Shown here: positions 1-12,602 of the stretch, piece by piece
Layout of the letters: each line of letters starts with the position of its first letter
Numbering within the stretch: the stretch's first letter is position 1
Assembly: GCA_008802785.1 (NCBI GenBank)
Contig: VUYT01000027.1
Location: 1-64,000 of the forward strand
Source of the DNA: Symmetrospora coprosmae
Taxonomy: Eukaryota; Basidiomycota; Cystobasidiomycetes; Symmetrosporaceae
Direction of reading: 5' to 3'
DNA: 64,000 bases
Translations under genes and position numbers: made by a program
The notes under the pieces: model-generated
What the model was told of the DNA's origin: nothing
The model's database searches: none
What the model saw: only the letters and a program-made list of their open reading frames with translations

Positions 1-258
1 GGCACACATTAGAACCACGGAAGCCGTCCACGAGTGGAGGGAACGAGATTGCCCATCCGGAGTGGAGCGGAGTGGAGAGGAAGAGGGATTAGAGAAAAGG
101 GGCCTTTATGAAAGAGCTCCTTGCCATTAGGGCACCTACCTTGTCAACACTTTGAGTGTCTGAGTTGTAGCAACCCCTCTTTTCGGCACAGCGCGTCCGA
201 GCACGAGTAGACACGCCCTTCTTGTACTTCCGCATGAGCCAGTCTATCGGTCGCAGCC
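1..258. other. Left-edge upstream region
   Basis: Sequence before the first modelled start codon. I see no coding segment. It probably holds the promoter and 5' leader of the MYST acetyltransferase gene, whose first modelled ATG is at 259. Confidence 0.4.
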
Positions 259-3200
259 ATGCGCATCCTGCCAGGCGAAGAGTACATTGTTGACCTGAAA
301 GGTCAAGAGCGTGTGTAGCTTCTGCGACGCACCCTCCAGCTGGTGCAAGCCCGTCTGACGCCTGCTTCCGTGACAGGCCGTGTCGTAGTCCGCTCGTTCC
401 GCATCAAGGCGCAAGAGCTGCAGCAGCATCAGCACATACAGCAAGAATGCTACTGCCACATTGTCGGAACTGACACGCGCCTGGACCAATGGATCCCTAC
501 GACCGCCTTCAAACGCTGGGTGTCTGCACCTTCTCAGCAGGCGTCATCTGGGATTCCGACATCCCCAGCGCAGGCTTCCACCTCGCTCGCGCCCAATTCA
601 GGAGCTCCCGCCGTCAAGCAGATACAGATCACCATCCCGGGCGGTCTCGATGGCGTAGCAGACTCCCCTGGGCATCCTGGAGCAGGCAGGCTCAAGCGCA
701 AGAGGGATAGCGCATCCGTGAGTGACATCTGCCTGGCGCACCGAGAGGTCCATCGGCCTGATACGAGACGCTTTTCCCGCGCAAGCCGTCCGCCACGAAA
801 GCCAGTGCAGAATCTACGGCGTCAGCTATGCACCCTCGCAACATCCCGATGGTCACTTTCGGTTCCTACGAGTGAGCTCCAGCTCGGGGTGCCGATTCGG
901 AAGTTTGCAGATGCAAGACTGACTCTAGCCCTCTCTTCTGCCTCCTCAAGTATCAAGCCCTGGTACTCGTCACCATACTACCTGGATGACATGCTCGCAG
1001 CGCTGGCGAAGGAAGCTGCCGGGGCCTCTTCTCCAGCCCCAGCCCTGCCGCAAAAGCTGATAGCGGAGGAGAAGAGGAGAGCCAAGGCCACAGACAAGGG
1101 CAAGCAGAAGGCAGAGAAAGTGGAGGCAAGGCCACATAAGCCTCCCGCCAGAGCACAATCGACGACAACCAAGTCGACAGCAGAAGCGCCACGTCGAAGA
1201 TCAGCTCGGCACGATGCTATCGCAGCAGAGGCGCCTTTCGTAGAAAGCCAAAGTTCACAGTCTCCGGCACCTGCAGGCTACTCGTACTACAGCCATTCAC
1301 CCATAATGCCAATCCCGTCCGCCGTCGCTCCGCCGGCATCGCATACGCAGTTTGCGATCGCCCAGCCCATGGATTCGCCCCGTCCGAGCGCAGGGAATCT
1401 GTCAGAAAGGTCGGAAAGATTGGAAACCTTGCCCAAGGACATCATGGTCCAGCCTCTGGCGATTCTCAGCAACACTGATGCTGCGCAGGCGGACTCAGTA
1501 CCCGCAACCAAGCCATATCAATTGGCAGACACATTCGAAGAGGGCCAGGCGTACGGCAGTAGCGCAACCATCATCAACGAGGAAGATACTGCTGGTCCGA
1601 CCGGGAACAGTGAGGGAACTCTGCGGCTGAACGGCGGGGCGGGCGAAGGGAACGCAAGCGGCGCCGAGGATCCCGGCGATCTGACCGACTCGACCGAGGC
1701 AGATGACAGCATGCAGCAGGCGGGCGGCTCGGAAGAGGTCCCCCCGCCTGCTCCGATAGTCGTGTTAGGGGGACCGCCAGTAGCCAAACCTCCTGGCATG
1801 GTTTGGGTGGATTCCCGCGAAAGGGAGGCCAAGATGGAAGCAGAGAGGCTCGCCAACATGAAGCTACCAACCAAGATGACTGCTGCGCAGGCATCAAAGC
1901 TGTACGCGCCGGCCGCAAAGAAGGAACCCCTGCCCCTGCCGCCGCCCCCGCCGCCGCCTCCACCGCGCAACCATCTCTATGTTTGCGAGGCCTGCTTCAA
2001 GTACTTTGTCGAAGAGAAGGCCTACATCATTCACGCCGTCCGTCCTCCCCTTCTGATACTGCCAAGCTAGAGCCGGGGAGCTGACGCTGTCTCCCATACA
2101 TCTAGAATTTATGCCATATGACACAGCCACCCGGGCGCAAGGTCTACGAACACGGTGTCCATGTCATCTGGGAGGTAGACGGCGAAGCAGCAAAGGTATG
2201 TCGCATCGCTGCTCCCGCACTGCCCTGCGAGCTGTGCTCAACGTCCTCCGGTCATTCTGTAGCTTTACTGCCAGAACCTCTGCCTGTTCGGAAAGCTATT
2301 CATCGATCACAAATACGTCTTCTTCGAGACGTCTGGCTTCCTCTTCTACGTCATCACAGAAACTCGACCGCAGTTTTCTCATCCTCTCGGCTTCTTCAGC
2401 AAGGAGAAGGTCTCGTACAATGACTACAACCTGGCCTGCATCGTTACCTTCCCACCCTACCAGAAGAAAGGGTTTGGCTCGTTGATGATGGAATTCAGTG
2501 AGCTGCCGCACGGCGATTCACACTGCTCGACGTAATAAATGCTGACTGGGACTCTTCGCCAGGCTACGAGCTGTCCGCCCGCTCGTCTACCTCACTGCGG
2601 GCTGGAACACCAGAGCGTCCACTCTCGGATCTCGGTCTTAGAGGATACCTCCAGTTCTGGACGTCGGTTCTCATCCGCTACTTCCGCCTGATCTTCTACA
2701 CGCGAAACGATCCCCGCCTTGTTGTCCCAGCGGATTTCCTGAAGGAGCGGACCAAGAAGAACGTCCTTAAAGCGGTTGACGACGCACATCCGGACGCAGA
2801 TCTCGAAGCCGTCAAGCTCAGGCTCGAGTCCGAGGCTCTAGCCAAGAAAGGCGGCAACACACTCGCAACGGACGCGCCGGCCATTCGCACGCGGTCACGA
2901 AAGCATGCGGCTGAAAACGGGACATCCGCCGCCCCTGTCACAGTCGAAGACGACACGTCCGAGTACTTTGCCATGAAGTTCTCGCTCGCAGAGATCGCCA
3001 ACGCGACTCACCTGCGAGACGACGATGTCGCGTTCGCACTGGTGTACTCTGGTCTCGCGAGGTATAGGACCCCCGCGCGCCGTCCTGTGCGAGCAGACTC
3101 GTTGGCAGACGTAGAGGCGGAGGAGAACCCGGCTGGCGCCGCAGTTCCGACAGAGCGGGAATTTGAAGTCGTCATCGCTCCTGCGCTCATCGAGGAAGTA

Positions 3201-3387
3201 GCTACCCGCATGAAGGTCAAGACACCCGTGTTAGTTCGATCGAATTGCCTCCTGTAGTCTGCAATACGGCAAGTCATCGTCCAGGGCGCGCGGGCGCGGC
3301 TACATTGCGACGTCATGGACAATCTGGGGAGTCACGCGGACAGGAGTCGGTCGGTCAACAACACTAGAGCGGGCCTCTTCCTTCTGA
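259..3387 (+). CDS. MYST-family histone acetyltransferase
   Basis: Transfers acetyl groups from acetyl-CoA to histone lysines in nuclear complexes. Modelled exons are 259-312, 340-2037, 2106-2195, 2263-2497, 2563-3229 and 3258-3387, giving 957 residues. A Tudor-knot/chromo-like region lies near the N-terminus (DTRLDQWIP), followed by a long Ser/Pro/Ala linker. The MYST zinc finger reads CEACFKYF...HANLC followed by PPGRKVYEHG, and its HxxxC half is completed only by splicing at 2038/2105. The acetyltransferase core shows DYNLACIVTFPPY, the acetyl-CoA loop QKKGFG, MMEFSYELS and RPLSDLG. The first (27 nt) and last (28 nt) introns are unusually short and the least certain; without the last one the protein ends in the codon at 3255-3257. 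The subfamily (Esa1, Sas2 or Sas3 type) is not resolved. Confidence 0.85.
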
Positions 3388-3415
3388 TACTGCCTGCGGT
3401 CACGACATGCTTGCT

Positions 3416-6400
3416 TCATCTGCTATTCTTGGCGAGGGACAACCTGCTGAAGGTTCTTGAAAACTCGGAACTCCTGTTTGCCCCATTTATCGAAGGACTG
3501 TCCGGCAGATCCTCCTGGTGCGCATTCAGCGAGGGTCGACTTTTGCTGAAGGGCCTCCATCTGCTGGAGCCTGAACCAATTCGGGCCGGGGTGTGCGATG
3601 CGTGCTCCGCCAGACGACCGGCAGCGAGCTCGCCAGACGTGTTGCTGAGGATTGCCGGTCCTGCATCCACGGAAACATCGCCCACCTCGTCGGCACCGAC
3701 CGAAGCGAGGCTGCTTCTGCGAGAGCTATGCCTGCTGCTCAATATCGGGGTATAGTGCTCCTCGAGCGTCCCGCTGGGTGGAAAGTTTGCCATGAAACCT
3801 CGCACAGTGGACTGCGAGACTTGCGAGGTTGACTGCAGGGCAGGGCCAGAGCGTTAGCTCGCCTCATCATGCGGAACGCGAATTATCGAACGCGGACTTA
3901 CCGAGCTCTTTGCTCTCCTGAGTGACCGCGGCGATGGCTGTGGTGCTTGCGATGCCTGCTCCGACTGCCCTCGCCCATGCGAGCCACCTGCGTGCTGCAA
4001 CTCCTCCTGCACGCTATCGATGCGTTCGAGATGAGGTGTGGAGCGCATGTGCCTGCTCGAATTGCCGTGGGTATAAGGAGAGTGCTGCTGTCCGTCCGTT
4101 GACAGCCGGCTGGAACGACCAGCGGAGGGCGCAGTGAAGCTCCGATCTTGTCTACCCTCGCTGCTGACATGGTCACGAGACTCTCGCCTTTTGACGTGAG
4201 GGCGGGGATCGGCGGACTTGCCCTTGTCGGAAGCTTGACGATCCATCCGTGTCATTGAAATCAGAACTTCTGTGAATCCACGGACCTGATCCTCACTTGC
4301 TCGGTTGAGCTGCGCGGCGATCCGCTCTATCCGCCCGACCAGGTCTCCTTCGCGTCTGGCCGAAGTCGTCCGGCTCTCGGACCCGCCATCAACCTCCTTC
4401 TCTACCTTGTACGCGACAATATCGTCCAATAATCGCCTGATGTCGTTGGCAATGATGTTGGCATTGCCGACAACGGTTGCGACCTGCTGTGCCAGCTCCG
4501 ACGCTCCCGTAGTCTCTGCTGAGCGGAACTGATCCTCAAAAGTGTACAGGGCGTTCATCAGGAGCCTCTGATGACGGCTGATCTGGCCATCCTGTATGGG
4601 AGTCTGATTCGCCGACCTCAGCTTCCTCATTGACATCGAGGATGGGATGGTCTGCAGCCGTGAGGCGGCGCGGGTCGAAGGACTGTCATATGTGCGGTTG
4701 CCTGCGTGGTTGTCGAGGTTCTGGGGCGTGTGAGATCTCGTCGAGGAGCGCCGGCCTTCGCTGGAAGGCGGCTGCCTAAAGCCACCGTCTTGCTCGCTGC
4801 TCGTGATACTATTGCTGCGGCTGCGCCTGAAATGGCCGAAGTCTGTGGCGCTGCTCTGGCGATGTGTATGCATGGCCGGACTGACGCGATCGCGGATGGT
4901 ACGCTGCCTGTCTGGGTAGGCGTCTTGCCTCGATGAGTCGTGATAGTTCGTGTGAGGCGAATCGGTGCTTCGACCGCCATGCTGCCCACCTGCTCGACTC
5001 TCGGCGCGGGAGGCAGGCCTATCGCCGCTGACAGAGGCTGATGTACGGTGCCGAATGTCGCTGACCTGATCCCACCAATCTGGTGACCCGACCTCAAGGT
5101 CTCGCAGATTGGCCGAAGTCCGCGGTCGGGAAGAGGCGATCGTACGAAAGCGGTCTGACCCGTTTGCCGATGGCGGCGCGTCGTTATTGAAGACTATCAT
5201 AGGTGACGAATAACGTCAACATGGCGGATCATTCTAGTAATAGCGTCGAGACCAAGACTTACCGTCTGTCCGGCCACCACTCCCCCGGCCATCTCTGGCT
5301 CTATCGCTTTGGGTGCTGAGAGTCCGTCGCCGAACCCTGTCGAGCACGTCTGCGGGCTCTTCCATTCCAGAGCTACGCACGTGCTGCATGCCGTCCTCGT
5401 CCTGCTCCCGCGATCGGTATCGCACGCCATTCTGTCTAGCGGAAACCGGGGCAGTGTGGCCTATCGAGCGCTGCGGGCTGTACTGCGAACCTCCATCACG
5501 AGATCCAGCTTCGCGCGCCCAGGACGCTTCCGATGATCTGCTCGATCGGTTCTCGTTCCACTCACGCCGGGTTCCGGCGCTAATGGTCTCGTATCGCCGA
5601 GGGGCGCCTTGAGCACCAGGTGGTGCGCCATTGCTAGCACGGATCGCTGCGCCTCTGTCAGGAGAGTGCGAGTAGCGTGCTCTGCGCCGGGATCCTCCTG
5701 CCAGGCTTGGAGGCCCTGCGTTGGTGCTTCCGTCGCTTCCCGCATAAGCTGAGAGCCGGTTGTATTCACGACTCTTGTCGAGATCCGAGTAGTTCGAAAG
5801 AGACGTGATAGACCGTCGAGGCAGAATAGCACTGGCCGGATCCTCGCGCTCTAATCCCGCAGCTCCGGTGACCCGACCGAGGGTGCTCGACCTTTCCACA
5901 CGAGCCGACTGGGGCATATGGGCAGACCGAACATGTCTTGAGGGATCAGGCGTCCGGGTGGTACTGTCTGACACTTCTGGCAGCTCGATAGCTACACTGC
6001 TGCTGCGATGGACAGTCGAATGAGTAGGCTCGTGCGATAATTGACGTGCGGGAGTCTGGCTGCGGCCTGCAGTCGAAATACTGGCCCTTTCTGTCAAATG
6101 CTGCGATGAAGCCGCCTGTCGGAGAGAGCGCGGCGAATCTGGCACGGTCCTGCGGGAGTGGGCGCCATTGCGCGCTGCTCGAGAGGTACCTTCTGTATCT
6201 GTAGCAGGACCTGGCGGGCTTATCGGACTTTTGGGACTGAGGTTGGAGCCGAGCATTCCTGATCTTCGTAGAGCTTCGGCAGCGTATCCGCCTTCGCTGA
6301 GACCGGAGCCACTGGACTGGCGTGACATTCTTGCGGGCGAGGCGAGGAGGTTGCTATCCGAGGAGTCCTGTCTGTACCGAGATGTCGATGCGACAGGGAG

Positions 6401-8224
6401 ATCTGCTTGTTTGTCCGCTTCCTGCTCGACACTGCTTTGCCGCAGCCGCCTCAAAGCACTCTCAAACGCGCGAGGCTCGATTTCGTCGACTATCTCCCCT
6501 TCTTCGAGCGAGGAGTCCGCGCTCCGCAAGTCTCGCAGACCTTGAAGAACGTCTCTCGAGCTCTCGCGTGTGCCGATTGGGCGGTATCTGCCAGGACAAC
6601 CAGGAGTCTGCTCGTCTGGGCGATCAGAAAGGCTAATCATGCTGTTTCTGTTGTTGCGAGCAAAGGCCTCTGAGCCCGCTCTTCCCATCGTACTGCCCCC
6701 CTCTTTTACGCCGGAACTACGAGTGGATGAGCTATCCGAGCCATCACGGCGCTGACTCGCCGAGTGCTCGTCGCCGGATAGGGTGGACGGTATTGCAGTC
6801 GAATCGGAGGACGATTTGGATCCATCTCGGATCAAAGGCAAGGTCAGGCGTCTGTGAGCAGCTCCTTCCGACCCGCTCGAGGTGTTGGCGCTCTGCCGGC
6901 GATTGAGGGGGGAGCTCGAAGGTACAGCTTCGGAATTCGTATACATTCTTTGCCTGGTCGCTTCGCCGGCTTTCCTGATTCTGCTCGCTGTGATAGAGCC
7001 AGAGCGCGATACGCTCGGCGATGGGACGTGCTCCCCTGTCCCTCGCACAGGGCGAATGCCAGAGTAGTGTGAAGTATCCGACGCCAAGCTTTCCGTCCGA
7101 GCAAGGTCGCTACTGAGGTGATCCTCCGTCTCCGTCTCCGCCTGGCTCCTGCCTGCTTGGGCAGTATCTTGTTGTGCGGTCGACATTCGAGCCGAGGACT
7201 GACTGGGAACATCTTGATCGCTGTCGGTTCGCGGAAGGGTGAACTCGGTGAGCTCCGCCAGCGGGCTCCTTGGGCGAGATCTAGCGGCGGAGCTCCCGCT
7301 GGACGAGTAGAGGATGGATGCAGAGCCGGCTGCTTGGCGCGGCGCGGGGCTAGGACTCGACGATATGAAACGCAGAGAAGGGCTATCCAGCGACAGGTCG
7401 GGTCGAGCGGTCTTTAGGGAGGAGAGGTCTGGGGTAGGCGTATGTTTGCTCTCCGTCAAAGCGGGAGACTCTGTTGGTCCTGCGGCTTCTGCCGTTGGCG
7501 ACACTGCGTCTTCGCGCTCGGACTCGGAAGAGCTCCAGCCATTGCTCTCGCTGGGAGGGAGGCGTCTGGCGTGCACAGGGCTCTCCGCCCGCGCTCCTGC
7601 AACGTTCTGGTGGATAGCCAGGCTCGGACGCGTCCTAGCCCGGCCTGCTCCCGCAGCATCGCTCCTCTCGCCCGCCGCCTGCAGCGCGGCCATTGTCTGA
7701 CTGTTATTGGTGCTCGAGCTGCCGATACTGCTCCCTCTCTCCGACTCTGCACCTTTGCTCGTCGCTGGCGGAGACGGGAGCGAGTCCTTGGCGAGCCTGT
7801 GAGCGGAAGACAGGAGGACGCCGCCGCCGCGTCCGCTGTTGGAGAAGCTTCGCAGGCCGAGAGCGACAGTGTGATATGCCGCATACTGCGTGTGCTGAAG
7901 CTGCGAGTGGTCACCGCCTGCCTGGTGCGGGCTATTGCCAGTCCTACTGCCTGCGAGGCCGTCCTTCCGCGTGACTGTGCGACGCAGGGGTGAGTCTGAC
8001 GGATCCTCTGCTCCTCCGCTCTCGCTGCTCGTGGGATCGTCGAGCTGGTCTAGGGCTGCATCAATGTTGCTGCTGCCGCTGCTGCTGCTGCTAGTACTGC
8101 TGCTGTGGCCGCTGATGCTCCTCCCTGCATTCGATACGGCTGCGGACGCGTTACGCGCGTGCTGCGTGGACGGGCTGCCAGCAGCTCCTTGTCGGACGCG
8201 AGAGATGCGAGCGTCTCCGCTCAT
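3416..8224 (-). CDS. Large Ser/Arg-rich protein of unknown function
   Basis: Three exons, 8224-5263, 5193-3902 and 3832-3416, join in phase with two 69-nt GT-AG introns to give 1556 residues. The protein is mostly low-complexity, rich in Ser, Arg, Thr and Pro, with many SR/RS and SP pairs that look like phosphorylation sites. The only stretch resembling a folded or helical unit is in exon 2, around 'LLMNALYTFEDQF', followed by 'ELAQQVATVVGNANII'. There is no signal peptide or membrane span. I do not recognise the family; a cytoskeletal, polarity or signalling scaffold is conceivable but unsupported. Its 3' end converges on the MYST gene with 28 bp between stop codons, so the transcripts probably overlap. 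Confidence 0.8.
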
Positions 8225-8506
8225 GTTGTGGTGTAGGCTACTGCTCTCTGACTGACAGCAGAACTTGCACTGGCATGCTGCCTCGTGCAGTGCACTTTGC
8301 GATGGATAGGGCAGGAGGAAGGAGAGCCCAAACTGCAGTCAGGGGCAGACGGAAGCGGACGTGGAGATGTGTCACGGAGGTGCCGGGCCAAACTTCAAGC
8401 AAGCGTGTACGGAGGTGGATAGACTACTCGTCTGGTTACACGGTACACGTTCAAGCTGATGTCTCTTTACGATCTGTCAGGGACGCCTTTCCGCCACCAA
8501 CAGGCT

Positions 8507-9553
8507 CTACGGCGCAAGACGGTCAACCTTCCATTCTGAAATGCTGCTCGACGCCCGCGTGTAGCGCGCTCTGTCGTGCAGTCTGACAATTAAGACATGT
8601 CAGTATCACTCGCCCATACGCCAAAGGCGAGCCGAGCTCGCTCACCTGTTTTGCCTGCCCACCCAGAACTCGACCTCCGTCGGGACGATGCGCACACCTC
8701 CCCAATTCCTAGGCAGAGGAACGCTCTTCCCTGCATCTTTGACATCGTCTGCCTTCCTATCCGCGCTGCCTCTTGCGATGTCGAACTTGTCCTCAAAGCT
8801 TTCGACGAGCTTCTCAAGGTCCTCCCTGCCGCTCACGACGCGACTCTGCGGAGACGCATGCGCGCCGATCTGGCTGCCGACTGGGCGCGTCGAGTAGTAC
8901 CCGTTTGACTCTTCCGGTGTAAGGCGCTCGACTTCGCCGACGATGCGAACCGACCGCGACATCTCCTTCCAGTACCAGGCGCCGGCTGCCTTGGTACCCT
9001 TGTGCTTGTCCAGGTCCGGGCTCAAGCCCATCTCCCTGCCCTTGCGAGACTCGTAGTTTGTAAAGAAGACGAAGCCACGGTCGTCCACCTGCTTCAGGAG
9101 CACGAAGCGGACCGACGGCGCCAGAGTATCCGCATCGACGGTGGCGACGCTGAACGCCTCGGGCTCCTTCACGCCGAACTCCTGCGCTTCCGAGAACCAG
9201 GCGCTGAACTGCTCGATCGGCGAGCTCTTCAGCGAAGGGATGTCCAATGCGGGCGCAGTGTACTGCTGATGCGTTGTGATCTGGTGGTACGCTTTGTTCG
9301 GTCCGACCTCGGAGGACGATTGAGCGAGCGCGTCCATAATGGGTCGCGATGTCGAAAGGGCTCTTCTGCAGCAGATAGCGGGCTGGACAGTAGCGATACT
9401 CTTTGCGATGGAAAACGCGATGCTTCTGAGCATGAGCAGGCCTTTGCAGGTGTGCGAGAGATGGAGAGAAGGCACGGAGCTCGCAAATGACGACCTCCGC
9501 GGGTCCGACCTTCGGCTGTCATCCGTCCGCCACAGCGCGTTGAGTATATGCAC
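8507..9553 (-). CDS. PDX3: Pyridoxamine 5'-phosphate oxidase
   Basis: FMN-dependent oxidase making pyridoxal 5'-phosphate from the pyridoxine and pyridoxamine phosphates (vitamin B6 salvage). Exons 9553-8646 and 8582-8507 flank a 63-nt intron; 327 residues from the longest start. Visible motifs are the FMN-site segment SVRFVLLKQVDDRGF...TNYESRKG, the PVGSQIGAHAS segment and the C-terminal signature EFWVGRQNRLHDR, whose last part is encoded across the intron. The position after EFW is Val, where many family members have Gln, His or Gly. The likely functional start is the internal Met at 9433: MLRSIAFSIAKSIATVQPA is an amphipathic Arg/Ser-rich leader that looks mitochondrial. A later Met (MDALAQ) could give a cytosolic form. 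Confidence 0.93.
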
Positions 9554-9961
9554 AAGTAGAACACAGCTCGCAAGCAGTAGAGGACACGGCGCAGCATGCT
9601 CTCCTCGAGCGATTAGAATCCCAGACAGTGATCATCAAGCACGCGAATGGTAGTTTGGAGAGCTTGCAGGTTGATCATTTGATGCGCTATCAGCAGACCA
9701 GACCCTGCTTTGGAGGGCGCAGGAGGGAGATGCTCTACGAATACACAGTAGGTGTCACTGGAAGGTCACTGAAGGATATCTCGATGCAGGATGTGGGTAG
9801 TCTGGAGGGAGGGAATGATTGTCCATCAAGACAGGTGTCTCGCGAAGGAAAGGAAGGATGTTTGCAGATGTTCAAAGAAGAGCGCACGCGAGCAAGGCGT
9901 CACTGGATGACATAAGAAAGCGAAGGTGTTCAAGCGGAGGACTCTGGTAAGGACACCCCGC
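9554..9961. other. Intergenic stretch
   Basis: Lies between the PDX3 start and the stop of the GH5 glucanase gene, both on the minus strand. It should hold the PDX3 promoter and the glucanase 3' UTR. No coding segment is supported here. Confidence 0.4.
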
Positions 9962-12602
9962 TTATGCTCCAGTGCATCGCGCCGTAGGGACTGGGACGGA
10001 TACGCCGTCGTAGGGCGCCGCGTACGCGCAGCCAGCGATGGGCGTGTACCAGGCAGCGGTATCTGAGGGGTTGGCCCAGCCATTGCCCAGTGTGGCGGTG
10101 GATGCGCCCGACGGGTATGCTGTAGGGGTCGAGGCGCTCATCGTGATTGGCGTGCCGGTCGCCGTGTACAGCGGCAAGTTGGTCGCCTGTGTGCCGACGG
10201 GGGCTACGATGGACGTCGGTGGCCATGGGTAGGCAGCTACCTGGTCAGCAGCAACAGTCCCCGCACCGGCTCCTCCAGTCATCCAGGGCGATGGGAAGGC
10301 GGTGAAGGTGGCTGTCGGGTCGAGCGGAGCGAAGCCCTGTTCAGGGATGACCTGAGCGCAAAGACCGACATGCTCGCGCGGGCTGTTCGTGAAGAAGTCA
10401 TCTGTGTCAGCTCGGTGCGCTCACGGTGCCCAGCCTGTGCGGTATGTGACTCACTCTGCCGGCATCCAGCCCTCCTTAAGGCCGATCTTCATATTCCACA
10501 GCGGGTTGGGCGGGATGCCCGTCTTTGTCGAGTTGCCGATCGTCCAGGTCCAGAAGAACCAGTTCTGGGTCGCGTCCATCTCGGCAAGGGCAATCCGCCT
10601 CATGCCAGCTTTGCGCTCATCGTCCCAGTTCTGCCAGTCGTTCCAGGTCGTGCAGTCGCCAACTGCCTCGAATGTTGGCGTGGTAGAGCCGGGGGCGATG
10701 TATGTGCCGTCGAAGCGGGCGCCGTTTCCGACATTGTTGAGGTAGACACCACAATCGTTGATAGCGAGCGAGAACTCGCCAGAGAGCGAGAGACCAAAAT
10801 TGTTCATCGAGTTGTTGTAGTTGACGGCCCAGTACGAGCAGGGTTTGCCGGCCGTGTAGCCGAGAGAGTCGTTCGAAGGCGTGGAGAAGGCGAGGTAGTT
10901 GTGCTGGTCCATGGCGACTCGATCGGACCCAGCCATGAAGCCGTGCCAAGTGGGCAGACCCTGGAAGCCGTCGTGGAACGAGATCCAGGGTCCGTTGCCC
11001 TCTCCAGTGCCAGTGATCTCGCGGATCATGTTGTATGCCTCTAGGTACCACGCTCGCATCGTCTCGTTGCCGATCGTCTCGACCTGAGGCTCATTGATGA
11101 TGCTGAACATCGGAACGACGTTGCGGTACTCGGGCTGGTTGAAAAACTCGGTGAGGGTTCGGACGTAGTTGAGACCTCGCTGTGCGTTGAACAGCGCGTT
11201 GGTGCCATTCAGGAAGCCGGTTGTCCCAAGCTTGCCAGAGTGGTTCCAGCCATTCTGCGAGCCGGGCATGGTGTGTAGGTCGAGGTTGACTCGGAGTCCG
11301 TACTTGCGTGCCCATCCAATGCCCCTGCGGTGCGGCAAGAGTGCACCAGTCAGCGGCTGTGACGGCGGTATGCTGCTCAGATCATGAACGCACTTCAGGA
11401 GGTATTGCCATGCCAACCCCTCGACGAAGGGCTCGCCCTCGATTGTCTCGATCATCCAGTGCGGGGTGACCAGTCTGACCCAGGAGAGACCGGCTCCAGC
11501 CATCTCTGCAAAGTCTTGCTCGGTCTGAGGAACGGCAACGAGAGCATGTGAGTGATGTGCGGGACGGGGTGATAGGGGGCTCTACGCACGATGAAGGTTT
11601 CGTAATGCTCAGTAAGCCGCGCGACAGCCTGGTCACCCCACTTCTGCATGAGGGTGTACTCGTCTACGGCCGGCTCGGTATCGTTCTCGTATGGCTCGAA
11701 AACACCAGGAACGATGAAAGGCTCGAGCACAAGCCATCCGCCGACGCTGTTAGCAGATGAGAACGTAAGAGCGTGTCAGACAATGCCATGGCTTGTGTGG
11801 TCAGAGTCCGACAATTGCGCCACTAACTTGACACCGTAAATTCTGGGTGATAAACGACAGGTGGGAAAGGTCAGCGCGAGCCTATGATGCATCAACCCGG
11901 CACAAGCCGCGCATATGCTCACTTGTCGTTCGTGAAGTCCCAGCTCTCATTGAGAGCCTTTGTCCAGCTCTGCGGTCTAGCAGAGTCATCGTACGGCGTG
12001 GACGACCAGTACCCTCCAAAGTTGTTGATGTAGGTGAACTTGCCGCCATTCTCCATGGTTATCTCTGTACCATTGCCCCCCATGAGGGCAGAGTTCTGCA
12101 CAACAGTCGGGTTCCTTCCCTTTCCATCGTTGGCACTGCTGCCAATACCGCTGCCCGTGCTGGCGGAGCTCGACTCCGAGTTGCGGGACGCGACGACGCC
12201 TCCCACCACGCCAGCAATGATGGCAGCGAGGAGCAGCAGTCCACCGATGATGAACCAGCGCTTTCTGCGTCCCGCAAACATGCCAGTGCCCGCGCCGTTG
12301 CGCTTGGCTCCCCCGTGGTTCCGCAGCATGTGCGCTGGTGGTCCTGCCTCGTCGGCTGTGTCGCTGTACTTCTCGCCGTACGGGTTCCTGTCACCTCCAG
12401 AGAGGAAGGCTGACGAGTCGTTTGCCTCTGGGTTGTTGCCGAAGCGTGGAGTCGCCGTCCCCGAAGCGCCGCCGCCGCTCAGGTAGTCGTGCGACGCGTT
12501 GTTGTTGCTGTACGAGACTGGGTCGTAGGAGAGGGACGCCGGACCTTGACTGGAGCCTGATGGTGGGTACATGTCCGCAGAAGAGGTGTAACGGTGGGCC
12601 AT
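9962..12602 (-). CDS. exgD: Membrane-anchored exo-1,3-beta-glucanase, GH5 (ExgD type)
   Basis: Hydrolyses beta-1,3-glucan from its ends at the cell surface, acting in wall remodelling. Six exons, 12602-11923, 11842-11828, 11746-11590, 11524-11394, 11324-10455 and 10382-9962, join in phase to 757 residues. A Ser/Gly/Asn-rich cytosolic tail is followed by a basic stretch (GRRKRW) and a membrane span at about residues 115-138, so it is a type II protein with a luminal or extracellular catalytic domain. The GH5 core shows GVNVGGWLVLEPF, LDLHTMPGSQNGWNHSG, the acid/base SIINEPQ and the nucleophile LSGEFS. Exon 2 is a 15-nt microexon encoding IYGVN just before the catalytic domain. The last exon adds a Pro/Thr/Ala-rich tail after the catalytic fold. 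Confidence 0.93.
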
